Assembly: GCA_023433185.1 (NCBI GenBank) | Contig: JAEZEN010000495.1 | Location: forward strand, 1 to 9,768 | DNA length: 9,768 nt | Direction of reading: 5' to 3' | Source of the DNA: Pseudomonadota bacterium | GTDB lineage: Bacteria; Pseudomonadota; Alphaproteobacteria; Rhizobiales; Kaistiaceae | Part shown: piece by piece, positions 1 to 7,200 of the stretch | Layout of the letters: every line of letters begins with the position of its first letter | Numbering within the stretch: position 1 is the first letter of the stretch | Program-made: the position numbers and the translations under genes | Notes under the pieces: model-generated | What the model saw: the letters and a program-made list of their open reading frames with translations, nothing else | Told to the model about the DNA's origin: nothing | Databases searched by the model: none

Positions 1-1269
1 GAGGTGACCTTCGTCGCCGATGGCGTCGCGGGGCCGGAGGCGGTCAGCCATGCCTTCTTCGTGCTGCGCGCCGCCGAGCCGGCGCGCGACACGGGCACGC
101 TCCTCGTCCTCTCGACCAACACCTGGAACGCCTACAACAAGTGGGGCGGTGCCTGCCTCTACACCACCGCCACCCGCGTGTCCTTCCAGCGGCCGATCGA
201 ACGCGGCTACCTGACCCGTGCCATCGATCCCGACGGCTTCGACGGCCGCTGCGCCAACATCACGCCGGAGCCCGACCCCGACCACAAGCGTCTCCACCGC
301 TATCTCACCGACCACAAGGTGGCCCTGTGGACGACCTCGGCCGGATGGCACAACTGGGAGAGACGCTTCGTCGCGTGGGCGGAAGCGGCGGGCCACCGCT
401 TCGACTATGCGATCAACAGCGACGTCGCCTTCCGCGACGGCCTCCTCGATCCCTACCGCCTCTATCTCAGCGTCGGCCATGACGAATACTGGTCGTGGGG
501 CATGCGCGATGCGGTCGACGCCCATCTGGGGCGCGGTGGCAACCTCGCCATGTTCTCGGGCAACGCCGTCTACTGGCAGGTCCGCTACGAGGATGGCGGC
601 GACACCATGGTCTGCCACAAGTATGCCGCCCGGCGCGACGACCCGGTGATGGGCACGGATCGCCAGCGCGAGCTCACCGGGATCTGGTCCGACCCTCTGG
701 TCGGCCGGCCGGAAAGCCTGACGACGGGCCTGTCCTTCTGCCGCGGCGGTTATGTCCGCTTCGGCAGCTGCGTGCCGTCGAGCACCGGGGCCTATACCAT
801 CCACCGGCCGAAGCACTGGGCGTTCGAGGGGACGGATCTCCGCTACGGCGATCCGCTCGGCCTCGGCTCCCACATCGTCGCCTACGAGGTCGACGGCTGC
901 GAGCTCGGCCTCCGCGACGGCCTGCCCTACGCGGTGGGCTCGGAGGGCACGCCGGCGAACCTCGAAGTCCTCGCCACCGCGCCGGCCCACCTCGTGTCGA
1001 ACGGCCCCGGCGGGCACGAGGGGGTGGTGCCGATGTGCTACGACCCGACCGGCATCGGCGACCTCGAGTTCACCGTCGAGACGCTGCTCGGCGCGGTGAC
1101 GCCCGAGGGCATCGCGCGCTTCACGAACGGCCATGCGGTCATGGGCACCTTCCGCCACGGCGGCGGGGGGACGGTCTTCAATGCCGGGACGGCGGACTGG
1201 GCCTACGGCCTCGACCGCGACCCGGACGTACGGAGGGTGACTGCCAACGTCTTGAACCGGCTGGGATAA
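1..1269 (+). CDS. N,N-dimethylformamidase large (beta) subunit-like protein, 5'-truncated by the window edge
   Basis: The reading frame is open to the left edge, so the true start and an N-terminal domain lie outside; the GTG at position 4 is only the first in-window start codon. About 421 residues are visible (numbered from that GTG). They match the C-terminal domain of the N,N-dimethylformamidase beta-subunit family: a TNTWNAYNKWGG segment (38-49), GHDEYWSWGMRDA (158-170) and FSGNAVYWQVR (184-194), then a C-terminal half ending in a glycine-rich GTFRHGGGGTVFNAGTADWAYGL stretch cut here at its ends (381-403). Characterised DMFase hydrolyses dimethylformamide to dimethylamine and formate with a mononuclear iron held by two Tyr and one Glu; Glu161 in GHDEYW and Tyr44 or Tyr53 are candidate ligands, which is inference. 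No signal peptide can be judged. The stop lies 26 nt before a sugar-type binding protein gene, so co-transcription is likely. The family includes many uncharacterised members, so the substrate is unknown and need not be an amide. Confidence 0.8.
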   Translation, partial: EVTFVADGVAGPEAVSHAFFVLRAAEPARDTGTLLVLSTNTWNAYNKWGGACLYTTATRVSFQRPIERGYLTRAIDPDGFDGRCANITPEPDPDHKRLHRYLTDHKVALWTTSAGWHNWERRFVAWAEAAGHRFDYAINSDVAFRDGLLDPYRLYLSVGHDEYWSWGMRDAVDAHLGRGGNLAMFSGNAVYWQVRYEDGGDTMVCHKYAARRDDPVMGTDRQRELTGIWSDPLVGRPESLTTGLSFCRGGYVRFGSCVPSSTGAYTIHRPKHWAFEGTDLRYGDPLGLGSHIVAYEVDGCELGLRDGLPYAVGSEGTPANLEVLATAPAHLVSNGPGGHEGVVPMCYDPTGIGDLEFTVETLLGAVTPEGIARFTNGHAVMGTFRHGGGGTVFNAGTADWAYGLDRDPDVRRVTANVLNRLG

Positions 1270-1283
1270 TCCTGGCCATCAAT

Positions 1284-1289
1284 GGGGGA
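1284..1289 (+). promoter_or_regulatory. Ribosome binding site of the first binding protein gene
   Basis: GGGGGA lies 6 nt before ATG 1296, the normal Shine-Dalgarno distance. It selects this ATG over the in-frame GTG at 1293 and ATG at 1305. The short 26-nt gap after the preceding stop leaves no room for an obvious separate promoter. Confidence 0.6.
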
Positions 1290-1295
1290 CTGGTG

Positions 1296-2261
1296 ATGAA
1301 GCATATGGTGAAGACCGCTATCGCAGCGCTCGCGATCGGCGCCGCGGCCACCGCAGCTCTCGCGGAAGGCCTCAAGGATGCGAAGGACGTGAAAATCGCC
1401 GTCGTGGTCCACGGCTCGGCCTCCGACCCCTACTGGTCGGTGGTCAAGCGGGGCGTCGACGATGCGGCGGCGATGACCGGCGCGCAGGTCCAGTACATCT
1501 CCCCGCAGGTGTTCGACCAGGTCGAGCACGCGCGCCTGATCGATGCCGCCGTCGCCGCCCAGCCCGACGGCATCATCATCTCGATCGCCGACGCCGACGC
1601 GATGCGCGGTCCGGTGACGCGGGCGCTCGCCGCCGGCATCCCGGTGATGAACATCGACTCCGGCGAGATGCCGGGTGAGGAGATGGGCGTCACCTTCTAT
1701 GTCGGCACCGTGTCGGAATACGATTCGGGCAAGCGCGCCGGGGCGATCCTCGGCAAGGACGGCGTCCTCAAGGTGGTCTGCATCAACCACGAGGTCGGCA
1801 ATACCAGCCTCGACGACCGCTGCCGGGGCCTCAACGACGGACTCGCCGAGTTCGGCGGCGGCACCGAAGTGGTGGCCGTGACCCCGGATCCGGGCGACAT
1901 CCAGCGCCGGACCGAGGCCTATCTCTCGGCCCATCCCGACGTGCAGGGCGTCTTCGCCATGGGCGCCGGCGCGGCCAACCCGCTGATCCCGCTGTTCAGG
2001 CAGAACGAGCTGTTCGGCAAGATCAACCTTTACACCTTCGACATCTCGCCCGAGGTGCTCGATTCGATCGTCGCCGGCGAGATGAAGTTCGGCATGGATG
2101 CCCAGCAGTACCTGATGGGCTTCATCCCGGTCATCAACATGGTCGAGTATGCGACGCACGGCTTCTGGCCGCAGAGCGACGTCTATACCGGCCCGCTGTT
2201 CGTCGACACGCCCGAGGCGGCCGAGGCGATCCTCGTCCTCGCCAAGGAAGGTATCCGCTAG
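1296..2261 (+). CDS. Periplasmic sugar-binding protein of a CUT2-type ABC importer (Peripla_BP_4 fold)
   Basis: This 321-residue protein is a secreted solute-binding protein that would deliver a small solute, probably a sugar or polyol, to the permease and ATPase encoded next. It has a typical Sec signal peptide: basic start (MKHMVK), an Ala-rich hydrophobic core and a likely cut after ALA at residue 23. The mature part shows the ribose-binding-protein plan: first strand KIAVVVHG (33-40), a ligand loop DPYWSVVKRG (44-53), NIDSG (119-123, Asp121 in the place of the ligand Asp), DDRCRGLNDG (173-182), TFDISPEVLDSI (247-258, Asp249) and GMDAQQYLMG (266-275). Length is usual for the family. It differs from the second binding protein in this window (8705-9739) in its ligand loops and C-terminus, so the ligand is probably different. 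The ligand cannot be read from sequence alone. Confidence 0.9.
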   Translation: MKHMVKTAIAALAIGAAATAALAEGLKDAKDVKIAVVVHGSASDPYWSVVKRGVDDAAAMTGAQVQYISPQVFDQVEHARLIDAAVAAQPDGIIISIADADAMRGPVTRALAAGIPVMNIDSGEMPGEEMGVTFYVGTVSEYDSGKRAGAILGKDGVLKVVCINHEVGNTSLDDRCRGLNDGLAEFGGGTEVVAVTPDPGDIQRRTEAYLSAHPDVQGVFAMGAGAANPLIPLFRQNELFGKINLYTFDISPEVLDSIVAGEMKFGMDAQQYLMGFIPVINMVEYATHGFWPQSDVYTGPLFVDTPEAAEAILVLAKEGIR

Positions 2262-2279
2262 CCCTCATAGCGGCGACTT

Positions 2280-2326
2280 CCGGGGGAGGGCCGTCGTGCT
2301 CTCCCCCGGCTTTTCCCTCCCTTTTT
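2280..2326 (+). terminator. Terminator-like hairpin between binding protein and permease genes
   Basis: CCGGGGGAG (2280-2288) pairs perfectly with CTCCCCCGG (2301-2309). Two further inner pairs (one G-T) leave an 8-nt loop at 2291-2298. A CTTTT tract follows directly, and a TTTTT tract lies at 2322-2326. Since the permease and ATPase genes continue the operon 53 nt later, this is best read as a partial terminator or an mRNA-stabilising end that gives more binding protein than membrane components, as known for other binding-protein operons. That role is inferred. Confidence 0.7.
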
Positions 2327-2329
2327 CTC

Positions 2330-2348
2330 CCCGGCGACTGACGCCGGG
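2330..2348 (+). promoter_or_regulatory. Second hairpin just upstream of the permease ribosome binding site
   Basis: CCCGGCG (2330-2336) and CGCCGGG (2342-2348) form a perfect 7-bp stem with a 5-nt ACTGA loop. The likely Shine-Dalgarno GGGA (2351-2354) begins two bases after the stem and is 8 nt before the ATG. The stem could stabilise the downstream mRNA or influence permease translation; there is no T-tract, so it is not an intrinsic terminator by itself. Confidence 0.4.
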
Positions 2349-2362
2349 ACGGGACGCGAACG

Positions 2363-3537
2363 ATGACCACACTGGAACCGGATGCGGCCTCCGCCGGCGG
2401 TGACAACCCGGCTGCGCGCTTCGGCGTCGTGTCGAAGCGGCGCGCCAGCCAGGACGAGCGCGTTTCGCGGGCCGGATGGCTGACCCGCCTGCTGCGCCGC
2501 CCGGAGGCGGGTGCGGCGGGCGGATTGATCGCCGCCCTCATCATCTTCGCCTTCCTGCCCGGGGCGACGGCGCTCTATTCGCTCCAGGGGTCGATGACGT
2601 TCCTGACGCTCTCGGCGGAGCTCGGCATCATCGCCACCGCCGCGGCCCTCCTCATCATCGCCGGCGAATTCGACCTGTCGCTCGGCTCGATGATCGGCTT
2701 CGCCGGCGTGGTCATCGGGCTCGCGGTGCGCGAACTCGGCTTCCCGCTCTGGGGTGGCGTGCTGTCGGCTTTCGCCGTCGCCGTTCTCGTCGGCTGGTTC
2801 AACGGCCTGATCGTGGTCAAGACGCGGCTGCCGTCCTTCATCGTCACGCTCGCCACGCTCTTCATTCTCCGCGGCCTGTCGATCGGCATCACCCGCACCG
2901 TCACCGGCCGCACCCAGATCCCCTACATCCTCGACGGCGTGCCGGACCCGTGGACGGCGGAGATCTTCGCCGGCGACGTGCTCACCGGCTTCTTCCACTG
3001 GATGGGGCAGCAGGGCTGGATCGCCACCCGCAGCGACGGTGCGCCCTTCGTGCCCGGAATCCCGATGTCGGTGGTGTGGTGCATAGCCGTCGCCGTCGTC
3101 GCCGGCTGGATCCTGACCAACACCCGCTTCGGCAACTGGATCTACGCCGCGGGCGGCGATGCCACCGTGGCCCGCAATGTCGGCGTGCCGGTCGCGCGGG
3201 TGAAGATCCTGCTGTTCATCGGCACCGCCTGCGCGGCGACGCTGCTTGCCACGATCCAGGTCATGGAGGCGGGTTCCGCCGATACGCTGCGCGGCACGCT
3301 CAAGGAGTTCGAGGCGATCATCGCCGCGGTCATCGGCGGCGTGCTGCTGACCGGCGGCTACGGTACCGTGATCGGCGCCATCCTCGGCGCGCTGATCTTC
3401 GGCTTCGTCCAGATGGGCATCTTCTACACCGGCATCGATACCGACTGGTTCAAGGTTTTCCTCGGCGCGATGATCCTCATCGCGGTGCTCGTCAACAACT
3501 ACATCCGCGCCAAGGCGCTGGGCGAGAGGAGCGCGGG

Positions 3538-3541
<4 letters not shown>
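2363..3541 (+). CDS. Sugar ABC transporter permease (RbsC/FrcC-like, BPD_transp_2 family)
   Basis: This 392-residue integral membrane protein would form the homodimeric channel of the CUT2 importer encoded by its neighbours. The first 50 residues are hydrophilic and basic, a cytoplasmic tail longer than in RbsC. Many hydrophobic segments follow, beginning with about 52-72 and 86-100. The family signature [10 protein letters not shown] lies at 101-110, corresponding to the GGIDLSVGS motif of RbsC relatives. The ATPase-contact loop [20 protein letters not shown] is at 255-274. The closing [20 protein letters not shown] is at 317-336. Between about 182 and 235 there is a polar insert with aromatic residues, probably a periplasmic loop, as in FrcC-like permeases. 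The stop overlaps the next start as ATGA (3538-3541), indicating translational coupling. No frameshift is evident. Confidence 0.92.
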
Positions 3542-4362
<821 letters not shown>

Positions 4363-4378
4363 CCGGCCGACAGGCCTT

Positions 4379-5590
4379 CTACGGACGCCCGCCGTTCGCC
4401 CGCCATCGCGCAGACAGCGCGCCGATCGTCGGATTGGCCGAGAGGCCGTGGAGGACGGCGCTGAAGAGGATGGTGATGACGATCGTCACGCCGATCGTGT
4501 CGATCCCGGGGATGCCGGCGTCGAGGATGATGATCGCGAACACGACGCTCGCGAGCCCGCGGGGGCCGAACCAGCCGATGAACAGCCGATCCGGCCACGA
4601 GAGGCCGCTGCCCAGCAGGGACAGCAGCACCGGGAGCATCCGCACCAGGGTGAGGCTGAGAAGCGCGTAGATCACGACCGGCGCGGTGATCCGGTCGATG
4701 ACATGAACGATCACGGCCGCTCCGAACACGACCCAGGTCGCGAAGGACAGCGCCTCTCCCGCTCCCTCCGCACCGCGGAGCATTGCCCGCGTCCGCGGCG
4801 GGCGCAGGGCGCCGAACGCGAGCCCGCCGACGAAGCAGGCGATGAAGCCGCTTCCGCCGAGGGCCTGGGCCGCGGCGAAACAGGCGGCAGCGACCGCGAC
4901 CGCGGCTATGCCCGACCAGCTTTCCGTGAGCCATCCCCGGGCCGTCGCGGGGTGCAGCGCGACGGTCGCCAGCGCGGCGAGCACAGCGCCGATGATCAGG
5001 CCGATGCCGATCTCCTCGACCACCACGGCGACCGCATGGTGCAATGGGTGGGCCTCGGCCGCGCCGCCCATCGCGACGCCGAGGAGGATGAGGACGATTG
5101 GTACGCAGATGCCGTCGTTCAGGCCGCTCTCGATGTTGAGCGCCTCGCGGAGGTTCGCCGGCACAGCCTGGTTTGTCACGACGGGCTTGCCGAGGGCGGC
5201 GTCGGTCGGTGCCAGGATGGCCCCAAGCAGAGCCAATTCCGCGATGCCGAGACCGGGAAAGAGCAGCACGGCCAGGCCGAATCCCAGGACGATGGTGAGC
5301 GGAAGCCCGATGAGGAGCAGCCGGGCCGGAAGAGCCGCGACACTGCGCCCCCTGCCGAGATCGGCATTGGCCGCATCGGTGAAGAGCACCATCGCGAGCG
5401 TCAGCTCGGCGAGGGTCCGGAGGCCCTCGGCGCCGATCCCGAGGTCGAGCAGGCCCAGCCCCATGGGGCCCAGCAGCATGCCCGCCGCAATGAAGACGAT
5501 CGGCCCGCTCAGGGCGGAGTTTTCGACCCGCCGGGACACGCAGGCATAGGCGAAGGCAAGCACGGCGATAACCGCGAGATTCTGGTACAT
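4379..5590 (-). CDS. Cation/proton antiporter, CPA1 (NhaP-like) family
   Basis: This 403-residue membrane protein is predicted to exchange Na+ or K+ for protons across the inner membrane. It consists of about a dozen hydrophobic segments from residue 4 to 385. Family motifs are visible: SGPIVFIAAGMLLGP (28-42), APTDAAL (127-133), ESGLNDG (154-160, the Asn-Asp pair Asn158-Asp159 typical of CPA1 rather than the Asp-Asp of CPA2), GFIACFVGGLAFG (248-260) and FGPRGLASVVFA (341-352). It ends soon after the last membrane segment, so it lacks the long cytoplasmic regulatory tail of some relatives. ATG 5590 is preferred because a GGGG tract lies 8 nt upstream and family members often begin with a similar short M-x-x-NLA start; GTG 5596, two codons earlier, is possible. 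Orientation opposite to the ABC genes suggests an independent unit. Ion specificity cannot be read. Confidence 0.9.
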   Translation of the reverse strand: MYQNLAVIAVLAFAYACVSRRVENSALSGPIVFIAAGMLLGPMGLGLLDLGIGAEGLRTLAELTLAMVLFTDAANADLGRGRSVAALPARLLLIGLPLTIVLGFGLAVLLFPGLGIAELALLGAILAPTDAALGKPVVTNQAVPANLREALNIESGLNDGICVPIVLILLGVAMGGAAEAHPLHHAVAVVVEEIGIGLIIGAVLAALATVALHPATARGWLTESWSGIAAVAVAAACFAAAQALGGSGFIACFVGGLAFGALRPPRTRAMLRGAEGAGEALSFATWVVFGAAVIVHVIDRITAPVVIYALLSLTLVRMLPVLLSLLGSGLSWPDRLFIGWFGPRGLASVVFAIIILDAGIPGIDTIGVTIVITILFSAVLHGLSANPTIGALSARWRANGGRP

Positions 5591-5611
5591 CCACACGTCC
5601 CCGGTCCCCGG

Positions 5612-5633
5612 CCGCGGGGGGCACCCTCCGCGG
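5612..5633 (-). repeat. Inverted repeat in the antiporter leader
   Basis: CCGCGG at 5612-5617 and again at 5628-5633 (each self-complementary) can pair as a 6-bp stem around a 10-nt spacer that has its own GGG/CCC complementarity. In the minus-strand transcript it would end about 20 nt before the antiporter ATG and just before the GGGG ribosome-binding tract, so it may shape translation. Function is inferred. Confidence 0.4.
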
Positions 5634-5660
5634 GAATCGAAGATCAGCCTAACTGAAGTC

Positions 5661-5682
5661 GGGCTGTCGCGGGCGACGGCCC
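5661..5682. repeat. Strong 10-bp inverted repeat next to a G9 run
   Basis: GGGCTGTCGC (5661-5670) and GCGACGGCCC (5673-5682) are complementary over 10 positions with a single T/G imperfection, separated by 2 nt. A run of nine G follows at 5683-5691. It lies between two minus-strand genes and could end or stabilise the DRL-like transcript, but it has no T-tract on either side, so it does not qualify as a classic intrinsic terminator. Confidence 0.5.
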
Positions 5683-5840
5683 GGGGGGGGGCGCGACATG
5701 AGTGCCGCGTGGCGCCCGCCGCATCCGTCGGGGCCGTCCTGGGGCACCCGTATCCAGGCCCGGTTCCTGCCGGTCCAGACGCTCGTCCCGTCGGGTGGCC
5801 GCCGGACTCGATCGCGGCAGACCGGCGCCCTTGGCCGGCC

Positions 5841-7166
5841 CTATGCCGCGAGCGCCCCCGGCGTCCGTGCCTCCGCTTCCATCTCGCGGCGGATGCGGAC
5901 GGCCGCTACCGAGGCGTCGAGCGCCACGTCCGCCTGGGTGACGATGCCGCCGGCCGGAATGTCGCGGCTGAGCGTGACGCCATGGGCGAGACCGATGGGC
6001 AGGGCGTTCTCGGCGAGGCTGCGCTCGGCCGGGATCAGCTTGCCGTAAACGGTGAAGCCGCCCTCGCCGTCGAGCGACTCGCCGGCCTTCAAGGGCCGCT
6101 TGGCGACCGCAGCCACGTCGCCGCGCCAGGCGCGCGTCGCCCCGGTCGGCTGGCTGTTGAGCACGGCGTTGAGCACCGAGACCGAAAGCTCGAGCCCGAT
6201 CAGGTGGTAGGGCCGGTAGAGGGCGGCGTAGCGGCCGGTCCTGTCGGTAGTCATGCCGTACTGCTTGAAGCAGGCGGCAGCATAGTCGTTCGGCGCCCTG
6301 AACACGACATAGACGCCCCAGCGGAGGTCGCGATAGACCGGCCGCCCGTCGCGCTCGAGCGAGGAGACGACCTCGACCATTCCGTCCTCGGCCAGGAGCC
6401 CCCCGGTCTCGCGGCCCTTCAGGACGTTCGGCAGGTCGTCGACGCCGCAAGGCGGGAACGAGAGTCCATCCCGTGGCACCTTCAGCCCGCAGGCATTGGC
6501 GACGGCAGCCATCTCGAGCGCCGACTTGGTGCCGTCGAGGAAGGAGTTGAACATCTGCGGGTTCATGCCCGCCTTCCCTGCCTCCTCGGGGGTCAGGCCG
6601 TAGTGCTGCCACACCCCATCGGGGGTGACGGTGTGGTAGGCCGGCAGGTACTTGGTGCCCTTGCCGGCGGCGACGACCTCGAAGCCGCTCGCGCGCGCCC
6701 AGTCGACCTGCTCGGCGATCAGGGCCGGCTGGTCGCCATAGGCCATCGAATAGACGACGCCCTTGTCCCGCGCCTTGCGGGCGAGCAGCGGTCCGGCAAG
6801 CACGTCGGCCTCGACATTGACCATGACGATCGGCGTGCCGGCCTCGATCGCGGCGAGGGCATGGGCGATGCCGGCGGCAGGGTGGCCGGTCGCCTCGACG
6901 ACGACATCGACCGCGTCGGGGTCACAGGCCTCGGTGCCGCGCGTCACGAAGCGGGTGCGGGCGATCCGGTCCTCGTCCCAGCCGACGTTCCGGCAGGCGG
7001 CCCGGGCCCGCTCCGGATCGAGGTCGGCGATCACCGCGATCTCGAGGCCGGGGATGGTCGGCACCTGGGAGAGGAACATCGAGCCGAACTTGCCGGCGCC
7101 GATCAGGCCGGCGCGGACGGGGGTACCGTTGTCGAGGCGGGTCGCGAGGAGATGCGAGAGGTTCAT
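5841..7166 (-). CDS. DRL-family (DXR-like) NAD(P)-dependent oxidoreductase with SAF domain
   Basis: This 441-residue cytosolic enzyme has an N-terminal Rossmann domain with GLIGAGKFGSMF (20-31), an acidic loop IADLDPERA (46-54), VVVEATGHP (88-96) and NVEAD (117-121). A central catalytic part has GDQPAL (144-149), AAGKGTKYLP (166-175) and MFNSFLDGTKSALEMA (205-220). A C-terminal SAF-like domain spans about 350-420 (KPL-type 'RPLKAGESL', 'SRDIPAGGIVTQADV'). Length and domain order match DRL of Brucella abortus, a reductoisomerase that replaces DXR in the first committed step of the MEP isoprenoid pathway; such proteins are often labelled homoserine dehydrogenase-like or FlgA-like. Here the gene lies 34 nt behind a ROK repressor facing a fructose-type importer, which points instead to sugar or polyol metabolism. 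Whether it has DXR activity is unknown. The start is ATG with a purine-rich AGAAGAA upstream. Family call is firm, reaction is not. Confidence 0.8.
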   Translation of the reverse strand: MNLSHLLATRLDNGTPVRAGLIGAGKFGSMFLSQVPTIPGLEIAVIADLDPERARAACRNVGWDEDRIARTRFVTRGTEACDPDAVDVVVEATGHPAAGIAHALAAIEAGTPIVMVNVEADVLAGPLLARKARDKGVVYSMAYGDQPALIAEQVDWARASGFEVVAAGKGTKYLPAYHTVTPDGVWQHYGLTPEEAGKAGMNPQMFNSFLDGTKSALEMAAVANACGLKVPRDGLSFPPCGVDDLPNVLKGRETGGLLAEDGMVEVVSSLERDGRPVYRDLRWGVYVVFRAPNDYAAACFKQYGMTTDRTGRYAALYRPYHLIGLELSVSVLNAVLNSQPTGATRAWRGDVAAVAKRPLKAGESLDGEGGFTVYGKLIPAERSLAENALPIGLAHGVTLSRDIPAGGIVTQADVALDASVAAVRIRREMEAEARTPGALAA

Positions 7167-7200
7167 GCTGGTTCTTCTTTCACGGCGGGACGCGCGGATT

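Larger units (their letters stand above)
5591..5840. other. Non-coding stretch between the DRL-like gene and the antiporter gene
   Basis: These 250 nt hold the 3' end of the DRL-like transcript and the leader of the antiporter gene, both on the minus strand. Open frames crossing it continue from wrong frames of neighbours and show no protein-like composition. It contains two strong inverted repeats (5612-5633 and 5661-5682), a run of nine G (5683-5691), a weak 5-bp stem just past the DRL-like stop (5822-5838), and a slightly AT-richer patch around 5635-5660 where an antiporter promoter could lie. No clear -35/-10 pair or T-tailed terminator was found. Confidence 0.5.

Noticed and set aside
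495..1295. Long in-frame extension upstream of the first binding protein start
   Set aside because: It overlaps the DMFase-like gene in another frame, is Arg/Pro-rich without domain features, and ATG 1296 has a good ribosome binding site and starts a clean signal peptide.
5591..5596. GTG 5596 as the antiporter start
   Set aside because: It differs by only two codons; ATG 5590 has a GGGG tract at good spacing and a family-like N-terminus. The choice is not certain, since another GGGG tract lies 8 nt before the GTG.
4448..5656. Plus-strand open frame of about 400 codons opposite the antiporter
   Set aside because: Its product is a charged, low-complexity Asp/Arg/Gly/Glu-rich sequence typical of the antisense of a GC-rich membrane-protein gene; the opposite strand has clear antiporter motifs.
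5741..5764. CCTGG/CCAGG complementarity in the antiporter upstream gap
   Set aside because: A 5-bp stem with an 11-nt loop is expected by chance in such GC-rich DNA.
5644..6612. Minus-strand open frame running past the DRL-like stop
   Set aside because: Arg/Gly/Pro-rich shadow of the DRL-like gene in another frame, with no recognisable motif in its non-overlapping end.
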